Shown: piece by piece, positions 10,003 through 18,647 of the stretch
Position numbering within the stretch: position 1 is the first letter of the stretch
Layout: every line of letters starts with the position of its first letter
NCBI GenBank assembly: GCA_965215025.1
Contig: CBDCCV010000001.1
Span: 1,116,001-1,180,000 of the forward strand
From: CBDCCV01 sp965215025
GTDB taxonomy: Bacteria > Bacteroidota > Rhodothermia > Rhodothermales > Salinibacteraceae
Length of the DNA stretch: 64,000 nucleotides
Reading direction: 5' to 3'
Made by a program: the position numbers and the translations under genes
Notes under the pieces: model-generated
Databases searched by the model: none
Seen by the model: only the letters and a program-made list of their open reading frames with translations
Told to the model about the DNA's origin: nothing

Positions 10003-10614
10003 ATGAGCGACCCCCAGCCGGCGACGCAGCCCTCGGCCTCCAGCGAGCAGGACCGGGCGCTCGTGGAAGAGGCGCTCCGCGGCGATGAGCACGCCTACGA
10101 GGAACTGGTAGAAAAGTACGAGCGCGCCCTCTACCATCACATCCGCAAGATGGTGCGCTCTGGCCAAGTGGTCGAGGACCTCGTGCAGGAAAGCTTCATC
10201 AAGGCGTTCGGCGCGCTGGAGTCCTACTCGCCGACGTACGCCTTCTCGACGTGGCTCTACAAGATTGCCACGAACCACACCATCGACCACCTGCGCAAAA
10301 AGAAGCTGCCTACGCGCTCCATCGATAAGCCCATCCGCACGAAAGAGGGGCAGATGGACTACCAGGTGCCCGACACGACGTACCGGCCGGATCAGCACAT
10401 CGTGGAGGACCAGCGGCGCTCGATCATCCAGGAAGCCATCGACGCGCTCCCGCCCAAGTACCACCGCGTGATCGTCCTGCGGCACCAGGAGGAGAAGAGC
10501 TACCAGGAGATCGCCGAAGAGCTGGACCTCCCCCTCGGCACGGTCAAGGCGCACATCTTCCGCGCGCGCGAGAAGCTCAACAAGCACCTGCGTGAGAAAC
10601 GAGGCACGTTTTAA
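10003..10614 (+). CDS. ECF-family RNA polymerase sigma factor
   Basis: The start is the ATG at 10003 ('MSDPQPATQPSASSEQDRAL'), giving 203 residues; upstream in-frame codons are not conserved. Region 2 is 'AYEELVEKYERALYHHIRKM' through 'EDLVQESFIKAFGALESY' and 'FSTWLYKIATNHTIDHLRKK'. Region 4 is 'IDALPPKYHRVIVLRHQEEK' then 'SYQEIAEELDLPLGTVKAHI'. This layout is the general RpoE/SigW-like ECF type. No anti-sigma gene lies beside it, and purB follows after a heptad-repeat spacer. Confidence 0.93.
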   Translation: MSDPQPATQPSASSEQDRALVEEALRGDEHAYEELVEKYERALYHHIRKMVRSGQVVEDLVQESFIKAFGALESYSPTYAFSTWLYKIATNHTIDHLRKKKLPTRSIDKPIRTKEGQMDYQVPDTTYRPDQHIVEDQRRSIIQEAIDALPPKYHRVIVLRHQEEKSYQEIAEELDLPLGTVKAHIFRAREKLNKHLREKRGTF

Positions 10615-10698
10615 GGCGAGTGGCGAAGGGCGAAGGGCGAATAGTATGTTGGCCGCACACGAACGCCCCCATCCGCTACTCACCACTCACCATTCGCA
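10615..10698. repeat. Inverted heptad-repeat spacer (sigma-purB)
   Basis: The left arm starts at the base after the sigma stop codon (10615-10644; units GGCGAGT, GGCGAAG, GGCGAAG, GGCGAAT). The right arm runs up to the purB ATG (10672-10698; CGCTACT, CACCACT, CACCATT, CGCA). Reverse-complemented, the right arm reads GCGAATG, GTGAGTG, GTGAGTA, GCGGATG: the same GYGARTR heptad. The arms can pair imperfectly around a ~27-bp centre. Confidence 0.8.
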
Positions 10699-11997
10699 AT
10701 GATAGACCGTTACACGCGCCCGGAGATGGCCGCGCTCTGGAGCGAGGAGGCGCAGTTCCAGTCGTGGCTGGACGTGGAGCTGGCCGCCTGCTGGGCGTGG
10801 AGCCAGGCCACCGGCGTCATCCCCGCCGAAGACGTGAAGGTGCTCTACGAAAAGGCGAGCTTCGACGTCGCGCGCATCCACGCCATCGAGCGCGAGACGA
10901 AGCACGACGTGGTGGCCTTCACGCGCGCGGTGAGCGAGAGCCTGGGCGCGGAGAAAAAATGGGTGCACTACGGCCTCACCTCCTCCGACGTGGTGGACAC
11001 GGCCTGGATGGTGCGCCTCAAAAAAGCCAACGCCCTCATCGAAGAGCAGATCGGGCGGATGCTGAGCGTGCTCGCGGCCAAGGCGAAAGCACACAAGACG
11101 ACGCTGATGATGGGCCGCACGCACGGCGTCCACGCCGAGCCGACGACGTTCGGCCTCAAGCTCGCGCTCTTCTACGCCGAGATGCAGCGGCAGAAAGAGC
11201 GCTTCGAGCGCGCCGCCGAAGAGATGCGCGTGGGGAAGCTGAGCGGCGCGGTGGGCACCTTCGCGCACATCCCGCCGGAAGTAGAGCGGATCACCTGCGA
11301 AAAGCTGGGCCTCAAACCGGCACCCCTCTCCACGCAGGTGTTGCAGCGCGACCGCCACGCGCACTACCTCGCCGTGCTCGCAGGCCTCGGCGCGACGCTG
11401 GAGAAGATGGCCGTCGAGGTGCGCCACCTCCAGCGCAGTGAGGTGCGCGAGGCCGAGGAAAGCTTCGGCAGCGGGCAGAAGGGATCGAGCGCCATGCCGC
11501 ACAAGCGCAACCCCGTCGGCTCGGAGAACATCACGGGCTGCGCGCGGCTCCTGCGCGGGTACATGGTTGCGGCGTACGAGAACGTCGCCCTCTGGCACGA
11601 GCGCGACATCAGCCACTCCTCGGTCGAGCGCGTCATCCTTCCCGACGCCACAACCATTCTGCACTACGCGCTGCGCCGCTTTGCGGGCATCATCGAAAAG
11701 CTGACGGTCTATCCCGAGAACATGCGGCGCAACATGGAGGCCACGCACGGCCTCTACAACAGCCAGCGCCTCCTTCTCAAGCTTATCGACCGTGGGCTGA
11801 GCCGCGAGGAAGCCTACGACCTCGTCCAGCCGCGCGCCATGCAGGCGTGGAACGAGAGCCGCCCCTTCCGCGAGACCGTGGCCGAGGACGAGGAGATCGC
11901 CCGGCACCTCTCGGAAGAAGAGATCGACGCCGCCTTCGACCCGCAGTACCACCTGCGCCGCGTGGACGAGATCTTCGAGCGCGTGGGGCTGGCGTAG
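10699..11997 (+). CDS. purB: Adenylosuccinate lyase
   Basis: A 432-residue fumarase/aspartase-superfamily enzyme. It removes fumarate from SAICAR and from adenylosuccinate in purine synthesis. Signatures: 'HYGLTSSDVVDTAWM' (conserved region 1), 'MMGRTHGVHAEPTTFGLKLA' with the catalytic His, and the family signature 'GSSAMPHKRNPVGSENI' carrying the mobile catalytic Ser loop. 'ENVALWHERDISHSSVERV' is also typical. Length matches the ~430-residue bacterial form. It is not linked to other pur genes here. Confidence 0.97.
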   Translation: MIDRYTRPEMAALWSEEAQFQSWLDVELAACWAWSQATGVIPAEDVKVLYEKASFDVARIHAIERETKHDVVAFTRAVSESLGAEKKWVHYGLTSSDVVDTAWMVRLKKANALIEEQIGRMLSVLAAKAKAHKTTLMMGRTHGVHAEPTTFGLKLALFYAEMQRQKERFERAAEEMRVGKLSGAVGTFAHIPPEVERITCEKLGLKPAPLSTQVLQRDRHAHYLAVLAGLGATLEKMAVEVRHLQRSEVREAEESFGSGQKGSSAMPHKRNPVGSENITGCARLLRGYMVAAYENVALWHERDISHSSVERVILPDATTILHYALRRFAGIIEKLTVYPENMRRNMEATHGLYNSQRLLLKLIDRGLSREEAYDLVQPRAMQAWNESRPFRETVAEDEEIARHLSEEEIDAAFDPQYHLRRVDEIFERVGLA

Positions 11998-12285
11998 CGC
12001 CAAAGGTGATCCGTTTCCGAGCGGAGGTGCGCCACAGGCGGGGCGTCAGAAAAGCCTCAGACGACTACGGCGCGCGCGGCAACACGGGAGAGACGGCGTA
12101 CAGAAGCTGCGATGTTGGGTAACGCAAGCACGACGCGGAAACGCGCAATCCTGCTGGCAGGCTGCAAGGCGCTGAAGAACGCCGCGTCGCCTGAGGCCTC
12201 GGAAGCGCTTACGCCCCTCGTCTGTGGCCTCTGCGTTCTTCGCACTTCCGTTTCCCTGCACTCAAAGAAACAGGTAAGTAAAATC

Positions 12286-14796
12286 ATGAAGAAGTTAGTT
12301 ACCCTGTTGCGTAAGGCCGCGCTCCTGGCGCTGGCGCTTTTGCTCATGCCGGCGCTGGCGCACGGCCAGGACCGCGCTAATCCGAAAGAAAAACGGCTGC
12401 TCCCGCCTTCGGTGGTGGAGCAGTACCGCGGGCTGGAGCTGAGTCCGGAGGCGCGTGAGCGCGTGGAAGAGACGATCCGCGCGCGCCGGGCGGCCAAGCG
12501 AGGCCTCGCCACGCCGGAGCGTAAGCTCGGCTCGCTGCTTCTCGGCCTCGCCGAGGGCGCAGGCGCGCAGCCGGGCCAGAACAACGCGCCCGGCGGCCAC
12601 CTGCTCGCGGCGCCGGACCATCCGCTTTTCGACATCAACGCCGAGGGCGTGCAGGTGGGCATCCGCCTCGAAAGCGTGGCGGCGGTCGGGGCGCTTGAGG
12701 ACGCCGGCGCCTCCATCGGCGCCGTGTACCCGGACGAGCGCCTCGTGGTGGCGCGCGTGCCGGTGGGCCGCCTCAAGGCCGTAGCAGCGCTGGGCGTGGT
12801 GGAAGACGTGCAGCCTATCCTGGGCGGCATCACGCAGGTCGGATCGGTCACCTCCGGCGGCGTGGGCGCCCTCAACGTGGGCGAGGCGCGCGAGATGTTC
12901 GGCCTCACGGGCGCCGGCGTCAAGGTGGCCGTGATCTCCGACGGCACGGGCGGCCTGGCAGATGCGCAGGCCTCAGATGACCTCCCCGCCGAGGTCGAGC
13001 AGTGCGGCCTCAACACCAACAGCGGTGCCGAGGGCACGGCCATGCTCGAGATCGTCCACGACCTGGCGCCGGATGCGGATCTCGCCTTCTGCCCCGCCTT
13101 CGGCAACGGCGAGCTGGGCCTGTCCGAGGCCATCCTCTTCCTCGCCAACGACGCCTTTGGCGGCGCGGGCGCCGACGTGATCGTGGACGACGTAGCTTTC
13201 CTCACCGAGCCGTACTTCGAGGACGGCCCCGTAGCCCAAGCGGTGGATGCCGCCGCCGACGGCGGGACGGCGTACTTCTCCTCGGCCGGCAACTCGGCCA
13301 CGAGCCACTACGAGCGGCCGTACTTCGACGTCGTCCCCGGCGATCAGGGCTTCCCGCTCAACGTGCACGACTTTGGGCAGGCCGCCGGCCTCGGCAGCGA
13401 CATCGACTGGAACGGCGTGGTGGCCGGCGAGGGGAACTTCTTCGCCGCCTTCTTGCAGTGGACCGAGCCGTTCGGCGCCGCGTCGAGCGACTACGACCTC
13501 TACCTCTTCGACCGGAACGGCTTCCCAGCGGGCGATCCCACGGGCGACTTCCCCGTGGGCGGCCTCGGGCTGTCCCCGCAGGACGGCGACGACGCGCCGC
13601 TCGAAGTAGCCTTCGTCGTCAACAACAACAGCACCCAGCCGGCCGATCCCATCGAAACGGCGCTGCCGTTCTTCATCGTCATCGACCGTTTTGATGGCGA
13701 AGAGGAAGAGCTGCTGGAGATGAACTTCAACGGCTTTTTCGGTCTGAACCCGGTGTACAACGTGGCCAAGGGGAGCGTGTGGGGCCACGCCGCCGCGCGC
13801 GGCGCGCAGGCCGTGGCCGCCATCGACGTGAATGACCCCGGCCTCGACGACATCGAGCCGTTCAGCTCGCGCGGGCCGGCGCGCATCTTCTTCCCCGAGT
13901 TCGAGGCGCGCCAGAAGCCGGACATGACCGCCGTGGATGGCGTGCAGGTCACCGGCGCGGGCGGCTTCCCGAGCGTCTTCTTTGGCACCTCGGCCGCAGC
14001 GCCGCACGCGGCGGCGGTGGCCGCGCTCTTGCAAGAGGCCGACCCCAGCCTCGGCTCGGAGGAGACCGAAAGCGTGCTCGGAAGCACGGCGCGCGACCGC
14101 GGCGCGCCGGGGTTCGACTTCGTCTTCGGCGCCGGACTGATCGACGCCTTTGCCGCCGCTGAGACCGTCCTCGACGCCGCCGGCGATGAGACGCCGCCCG
14201 TGTGCGGGCAGATCGTCGTGGACCGGGGCGCCTCGCCGCCCTCGATCACCTCCTCGGCTGTGGACGAGGAGAGCGGCATTGCCTCCATCACCTACACGCG
14301 CCTGAAAAACCTCGACGGCTTCTACGACGCCGAGGACGCCGGCTCCAGCTCCGGCCTCGATCAGGGCGACGCGGTGGCGTTCAACGCCGGCGCGGTCGAA
14401 GAAGTCACCTTCGGCGGCACGCTCGCCGATGCGTCGCGGCGCCGCGTGGCCATCATCGTCACGGTGGAGAACGGCGCGGGGCTGACCTCGCGGTGCGACC
14501 CCGTCGTCTCGCAGGTGGACGCCTCGGTGCCCGTGGCGTTCAGCCTCGGCGGGAACTACCCGAACCCGGTGCGCGGGGCCACGACCATCGGCTTTGCCGT
14601 GGCGGAAGAGGCGCAGGTCACGCTCGAAGTCTTCGACGTCCTGGGCCGCAAGGTCGCCACGCTCGTCGATGAGGAGATGGCACCGTCGAGCTACCAGGTC
14701 GAGTGGGCGCCCGAGGGCCTGCCCAGCGGCGTGTACCTCTACCGGATGCGCGCGGGGAGCTTCTCCGCCTCCGGACAGATGGCGCTGGTGAAGTAA
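12286..14796 (+). CDS. Secreted subtilase-like (S8 superfamily) protein with C-terminal sorting-type domain
   Basis: The start is the ATG at 12286, which gives a signal peptide ('MKKLVTLLRKAALLALALLL', cleavage near ALAHG); the longer frame adds 58 residues without one. The 836-residue precursor has an S8-like core: the Asp motif 'VKVAVISDGTGG' (~195) and the Ser motif 'FFGTSAAAPHAAAVAALL' (~565). The classical GHGTHVAG is absent; the matching place reads 'GAEGTAMLEIVHDLAPDADL'. A PPC-like stretch sits in the middle ('SSDYDLYLFDRNGFP'). The last ~80 residues are a type-A sorting-like domain ('NYPNPVRGATTIGFAV', 'EVFDVLGRKVATLV', 'YLYRMRAG'). The last ~200 residues resemble those of the next gene. 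Confidence 0.85.
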   Translation: MKKLVTLLRKAALLALALLLMPALAHGQDRANPKEKRLLPPSVVEQYRGLELSPEARERVEETIRARRAAKRGLATPERKLGSLLLGLAEGAGAQPGQNNAPGGHLLAAPDHPLFDINAEGVQVGIRLESVAAVGALEDAGASIGAVYPDERLVVARVPVGRLKAVAALGVVEDVQPILGGITQVGSVTSGGVGALNVGEAREMFGLTGAGVKVAVISDGTGGLADAQASDDLPAEVEQCGLNTNSGAEGTAMLEIVHDLAPDADLAFCPAFGNGELGLSEAILFLANDAFGGAGADVIVDDVAFLTEPYFEDGPVAQAVDAAADGGTAYFSSAGNSATSHYERPYFDVVPGDQGFPLNVHDFGQAAGLGSDIDWNGVVAGEGNFFAAFLQWTEPFGAASSDYDLYLFDRNGFPAGDPTGDFPVGGLGLSPQDGDDAPLEVAFVVNNNSTQPADPIETALPFFIVIDRFDGEEEELLEMNFNGFFGLNPVYNVAKGSVWGHAAARGAQAVAAIDVNDPGLDDIEPFSSRGPARIFFPEFEARQKPDMTAVDGVQVTGAGGFPSVFFGTSAAAPHAAAVAALLQEADPSLGSEETESVLGSTARDRGAPGFDFVFGAGLIDAFAAAETVLDAAGDETPPVCGQIVVDRGASPPSITSSAVDEESGIASITYTRLKNLDGFYDAEDAGSSSGLDQGDAVAFNAGAVEEVTFGGTLADASRRRVAIIVTVENGAGLTSRCDPVVSQVDASVPVAFSLGGNYPNPVRGATTIGFAVAEEAQVTLEVFDVLGRKVATLVDEEMAPSSYQVEWAPEGLPSGVYLYRMRAGSFSASGQMALVK

Positions 14797-14845
14797 GCCG
14801 CCACCGAAGCTGCCCAAACAACAGCAGACCGCAGACGCGCCGTCA

Positions 14846-14885
14846 AAACAGGCCGCAGGAGCTTACGTGCTTCTGCGGCCTGTTT
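14846..14885 (+). terminator. Rho-independent terminator after the subtilase gene
   Basis: AAACAGGCCGCAG (14846-14858) pairs with CTGCGGCCTGTTT (14873-14885), with an inner loop that can pair further. It lies 50 bp past the stop codon and ends in TTT. It separates the two secreted-enzyme genes, so the second probably has its own promoter in 14886-15123, where I see no other feature. Confidence 0.85.
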
Positions 14886-15123
14886 GCGTCGTGCCGGACG
14901 TGAGCGGCATACAACCTTTGGCGCACGAGCGTGTAGCCTCTGGCGCAAAAGTCTTGAGTCGCGTACATTAGGCCTCCGCGAGTGCCTGATGCCCGCCTCC
15001 TGGACAGGCGCTCGCTCGGAAGCGCTTCTTGGGCGCCTCCTTTGTTCGCTGCTCTCCGGCAACGGCGGCTTCTGGCGCTGCGCCGGCGGCTTCTTCTCTC
15101 TTCAGTCCCGACCGAGAACCTTT

Positions 15124-17649
15124 ATGAAACACGTTTACCAACGCGCCAGCGCCTTGCTCGTGGCGCTGGCCCTCTGTGCCGCCGCGCTGACCGAGCCGGC
15201 CCGCGCGCAGGAAGGCGGCGCGCAGGACACCACGCTCACCGCCGCAGACGGCACGGCCGTCACTATCGACCGCGACACGTACGGCATCCCGCACATCCGT
15301 GGGGCCAGCGAGGCGGGCGTCTTTTATGGGCAGGGCTTCGCCACGGCGCAGGACCGACTTTTTCAGATGGAGACGTACCGCCGCGCGGCGCTTGGGCGCC
15401 TAAGCGAGATCGACCTCGGCACGGTGGCGCAGGACCGGTTCGTGCGCACGCTCTTCTACACCGAGGCGGAGCGCCAGGCGCAGTTCGACGCGCTCCGGCC
15501 CGAGGCGCAGACGATGATCAGCGCTTTTGTGGAAGGCGTCAACGCTTACATCGTCCTTACGCAGCAGGACCCGCTCACCTACAAGCCCCTCCAGTTCTTC
15601 CAGCTTCCTGACCCCGAGCCGTGGACGGAGACCGACGTGGTGGCCGTGATGCAGTTCTTCATGCGGCGCTTCGGGCAGTTCGGCGGCGAGGAGCTGCTGC
15701 GCGCGGCGGAGCTGGCTGCGCTTGGACCGGAGGCGTTCAACGAGCTGCGCCCCATCAACGACCCCGGCGCGCCGACGACCATCCAGAACGGCGGCGGCGG
15801 ATCGCCCAGTGCGCTGCGCCGGGCAGAGGCGCCGGCCGCAGCGCCGCTACGCCAACTCGTCCGCCCCGAAGCCGCGCAGAAAGTCGTTCAGAAGATGCGC
15901 CGGGCCGAGAACAGCCGCGAAGAGATAGACCCCCCGTACGGACTGGGCAGCTTCGCCGTGCTCACCAGCGCGGCGAAGTCCGCCAACGGCAGCGCCATGC
16001 TCCTCGGCGCGCCGCAGCTTGGCGAGGACCCGAGCGTTAACTCGACCTCGCGCGCGGTGGAGCTTGAACTCGAGTGCCCCACGCTGCACGTGGGCGGCAT
16101 GACCATCGCCGGCATCCCCGGCGTCATCATCGGCCGCACCGAGGCGCACGCGTGGTCCTTGACGAGCGGGCGCAGCGACAACACGGACACCTACGTCGAG
16201 GTCACCGAAAGCGCCTCGTTTGACCGCTACCTCTTCAACGGGGAGTTCCTGGAGTTCGAGGCCATCGAGGAGCCGGACCTCGACTTCACGCACTACCGCA
16301 CCGTGCACGGCCCCGTCATCGGCGCCGACCTGGCCAACAACCAGGCCTTTTCGTACAAGTTCACCTTCTGGCAGGAGGAGCTGAAGATGCTCGAAGCCTT
16401 CTACGACGTGTGGAAGGCCGAGGACGCCGACGCCTTCGCCGCCGTGATGCCGCGCGTGCCGATGTCGTTCAACGTCTTCTACGCGGGCGAGGACCTCGAT
16501 GTGCGCTTCTGGCACGTCGGCTTCTACCCCGACCGCGCCGAGGGCGTGGACCCGCGCCTGCCGCAGCTTGGCACGGGCGCGGAGGAGTGGGACGGCCTCA
16601 TCCCGTTTGAGAATCAGCCGCAGGCCACGGGCGAGGATCAGGACTACTTCGTCAACTGGAACAACAAGCCGGCCACGTACTGGGACAACGGCGACAACGT
16701 GCCCTGGGCGCTCGTGCCGGACCGCCTGCGCGGCACCATCCGCGTAGAAGAGATCGACGCCTACGTCGGCCCCATCAGCAACTTCACGTACGCGGATCTT
16801 AAGAACGTGCCGCCGCAGGCCATCGACACGACGGGCAGCTACATGCAGGCCATCGAGTTTTTGGCGACGGGCCAGGAGCGTGAGGCCAGCCGCATCCAGC
16901 CCGGCCAGAGCGGGTTCATCAGCGCGAACGGCGTGCCCAGCCCGCACTTCGCCGATCAGTGGCTGCTCTACCTCTCGAACACGTTCAAGAACATGCGCTT
17001 CGACGCCGCCCCCGAGGCCGAGCCGGGCCAGGACCCGACGCCGCCGGTGTGCGGCGAGATCGTCATCGAGCGCGACGGCAGCGGGGTGGGCACGGCCGTC
17101 CTCTCCTCGGCCACGGACGAGGAGAGCGGCATTGCCGAGATCACGTACCGGCGCTTGAAAAACCTGGACGGCTTCTACGGCGCCGGCGAAGGCCGCACGG
17201 GCCGCTACGCGCGCGGCGAAAGCGTGAGCTTCGATCCCGGTGAGGTCGAGACGGTCGTCTTAGGCGGCGCGCTGGCCGATCCGTCCAAGCGCCGCGTGGC
17301 GGTGGTGGTCGAGGTCGTCAACGGCGCGGGGCTGACTTCGCGGTGCGACCCGGTCGTCTCGCAAGTCTCGGCGGAGGTGCCCACGGCGTTCGCGCTCCGA
17401 GGCCACTGGCCGAACCCCGTCACCGCCGCCGGGGCGACGGTCGGCTTCGAGGTGGCCGAGGCCTCGGAGGTGAGCCTGGAGGTGTACGACGTCTTGGGCC
17501 GCCGCGTGGCCGTGCTCGTAGATGGCGAGATGGCGCCGGGGAGCTACGAGGTCGCCTGGAAGCCGGCGGCGCTGCCGAGCGGCGTGTACCTCTACCGGAT
17601 GCGCGCGGGGAGCTTCTCCGCCTCCGGACAGATGGCGCTGGTGAAGTAA
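15124..17649 (+). CDS. Secreted penicillin acylase-family (S45) amidase with C-terminal sorting-type domain
   Basis: The start is the ATG at 15124 ('MKHVYQRASALLVALALCAA', cleavage near PARAQ); the frame is open further up but without a signal peptide. Family features in the 841-residue precursor: the alpha-chain motif 'RDTYGIPHIRGASEAGVFYG' and 'FATAQDRLFQMETYRRAALG', a Pro-rich linker, then 'YGLGSFAVLTS', where the Gly-Ser bond is the expected autoproteolysis point making Ser the N-terminal nucleophile. 'GQSGFISANGVPSPHFADQW' is the usual end of the beta chain. The C-terminal ~190 residues are the sorting-type module shared with the upstream gene. Substrate unknown; N-acyl compounds such as acyl-homoserine lactones are possible. 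Confidence 0.88.
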   Translation: MKHVYQRASALLVALALCAAALTEPARAQEGGAQDTTLTAADGTAVTIDRDTYGIPHIRGASEAGVFYGQGFATAQDRLFQMETYRRAALGRLSEIDLGTVAQDRFVRTLFYTEAERQAQFDALRPEAQTMISAFVEGVNAYIVLTQQDPLTYKPLQFFQLPDPEPWTETDVVAVMQFFMRRFGQFGGEELLRAAELAALGPEAFNELRPINDPGAPTTIQNGGGGSPSALRRAEAPAAAPLRQLVRPEAAQKVVQKMRRAENSREEIDPPYGLGSFAVLTSAAKSANGSAMLLGAPQLGEDPSVNSTSRAVELELECPTLHVGGMTIAGIPGVIIGRTEAHAWSLTSGRSDNTDTYVEVTESASFDRYLFNGEFLEFEAIEEPDLDFTHYRTVHGPVIGADLANNQAFSYKFTFWQEELKMLEAFYDVWKAEDADAFAAVMPRVPMSFNVFYAGEDLDVRFWHVGFYPDRAEGVDPRLPQLGTGAEEWDGLIPFENQPQATGEDQDYFVNWNNKPATYWDNGDNVPWALVPDRLRGTIRVEEIDAYVGPISNFTYADLKNVPPQAIDTTGSYMQAIEFLATGQEREASRIQPGQSGFISANGVPSPHFADQWLLYLSNTFKNMRFDAAPEAEPGQDPTPPVCGEIVIERDGSGVGTAVLSSATDEESGIAEITYRRLKNLDGFYGAGEGRTGRYARGESVSFDPGEVETVVLGGALADPSKRRVAVVVEVVNGAGLTSRCDPVVSQVSAEVPTAFALRGHWPNPVTAAGATVGFEVAEASEVSLEVYDVLGRRVAVLVDGEMAPGSYEVAWKPAALPSGVYLYRMRAGSFSASGQMALVK

Positions 17650-17683
17650 ACGCCGTTCGGAGCTTAGGGAAGCAGGCGTCATG

Positions 17684-17715
17684 TAGGCCGCCGGGGGAAC
17701 GGTCCTCGGCGGCCT
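17684..17715 (+). terminator. Hairpin after the acylase gene (possible terminator)
   Basis: TAGGCCGCCG (17684-17693) and CGGCGGCCTG (17706-17715) form a strong stem 35 bp past the stop. There is no T-run after it, so intrinsic termination is uncertain. Confidence 0.5.
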
Positions 17716-17853
17716 GCGGCGTTCCTGAGCGCAAATCCCTGGCTTCGCCGATTCTTTGCCGTCTCGTTCTCCCGGCCCGCGCGGGCGCTCGTTGACTGCG
17801 AGGCCGGCGTTGGGTAGCTTGCCTTCCCTTCTCACCCAGATCCAGCGCGCGCC

Positions 17854-18225
17854 ATGCTTGCCGACTTCATCCCGCTTTTCCTGATGATCATCATGGCCTC
17901 CGGGCTGGCGCTCACGCTGCTCCTGGCCGGGCGCTACGCCGGCCCGCAGCGGCCCAACCGCGTCAAGGTGAGCGCCTACGAGAGCGGCATGGACCCCGTG
18001 GGCACCGCGCGCGACCGCTACTCCGTCAAGTTCTACCTCGTGGCGATGATCTTCATCGTCTTTGACGTAGAGGTCGTTTTCATGTACCCGTGGGCGGTGA
18101 GCTTCCGCGAGTTCCTGGCCAACGGCGCCGGCCTCGGCGTGATGGTCGTCATCATCCTCTTCGCGGCCATCCTGGCCATTGGCCTTTTGTACGACATCAA
18201 AAAAGGCGGCCTCGAGTTCGACTGA
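17854..18225 (+). CDS. nuoA: NADH-quinone oxidoreductase subunit A
   Basis: A 123-residue protein with three membrane helices (about 5-30, 60-85, 90-115). Signatures: 'KVSAYESGMDPVGTARDRYS' and 'VKFYLVAMIFIVFDVEVVFM', the conserved acidic loop of NuoA/ND3 near the quinone site, then 'YPWAVSFRE'. It is the first of the nuo genes here, but a 422-bp repeat-bearing gap, not the usual overlap, separates it from nuoB. Confidence 0.97.
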   Translation: MLADFIPLFLMIIMASGLALTLLLAGRYAGPQRPNRVKVSAYESGMDPVGTARDRYSVKFYLVAMIFIVFDVEVVFMYPWAVSFREFLANGAGLGVMVVIILFAAILAIGLLYDIKKGGLEFD

Positions 18226-18234
18226 TTTCGTTTT

Positions 18235-18266
18235 GCAATACCCGACGCTTGGGCGTCCGGTATTGC
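18235..18266. repeat. Hairpin downstream of nuoA
   Basis: GCAATACCCGACGC and GCGTCCGGTATTGC form a 14-position stem with one C-C mismatch around a TTGG loop, 10 bp after the nuoA stop. It could protect the nuoA 3' end or attenuate read-through into nuoB; there is no T-run. Confidence 0.6.
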
Positions 18267-18310
18267 GGGCGGGGCGGAAAATTTGTGCGTCTGCAAGACC
18301 CAAGCGGCGT

Positions 18311-18401
18311 CCTGTCCCCCTGCCATCCTGAATGAAGTGAGGGATCTCCCACGCCGAAAACGCCTGGATGGTGGAGATCCCTACATCGAGTGCGGGACAG
18401 G
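18311..18401. repeat. Dispersed palindromic repeat, copy 1
   Basis: The element is bounded by CCTGTCCC (18311-18318) and GGGACAGG (18394-18401). Inside are 'CCATCCTGAATGAAGTGAGG' and the inner pair GGGATCTCC / GGAGATCCC. The same core (TCATCC...GTGAAGGATCTCC...GAGATC) occurs at 28990-29079, inside a MITE-like insertion. The remaining DNA up to nuoB (18402-18647) contains one more short dyad (TTCACCT/AGGTGAA, about 18405-18433) and presumably the nuoB promoter. Confidence 0.7.
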
Positions 18402-18647
18402 CTCTTCACCTCGTCCAGATGTCGAGAAGGTGAACTCGATGGCATACCCCGCCTCTTGAGCTGCGAAGCGAGAGCGTAAACACGCAAAGCACGTGAGCAC
18501 CGCCGCACGTGAACACGCCTTGGCTTTCATTTTCTTCTGAAAATAGAGAGAAGGCGGGCCTGCGCGCCGAAACAGCACCCTCCCCCCGGCATTCAAAGGG
18601 GCGCCGGCACGCGCTGGCTGTCTCTTAACAGAAAACCGTCTGCGATT

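Noticed and set aside
10615..10698. Heptad spacer as a CRISPR array or ordinary minisatellite
   Set aside because: Units are 7 bp with no spacers, and arms are inverted, not all in one orientation; no cas genes occur in the window.
12973..14817. 614-residue antisense frame over the subtilase gene
   Set aside because: Shadow frame without recognisable features.
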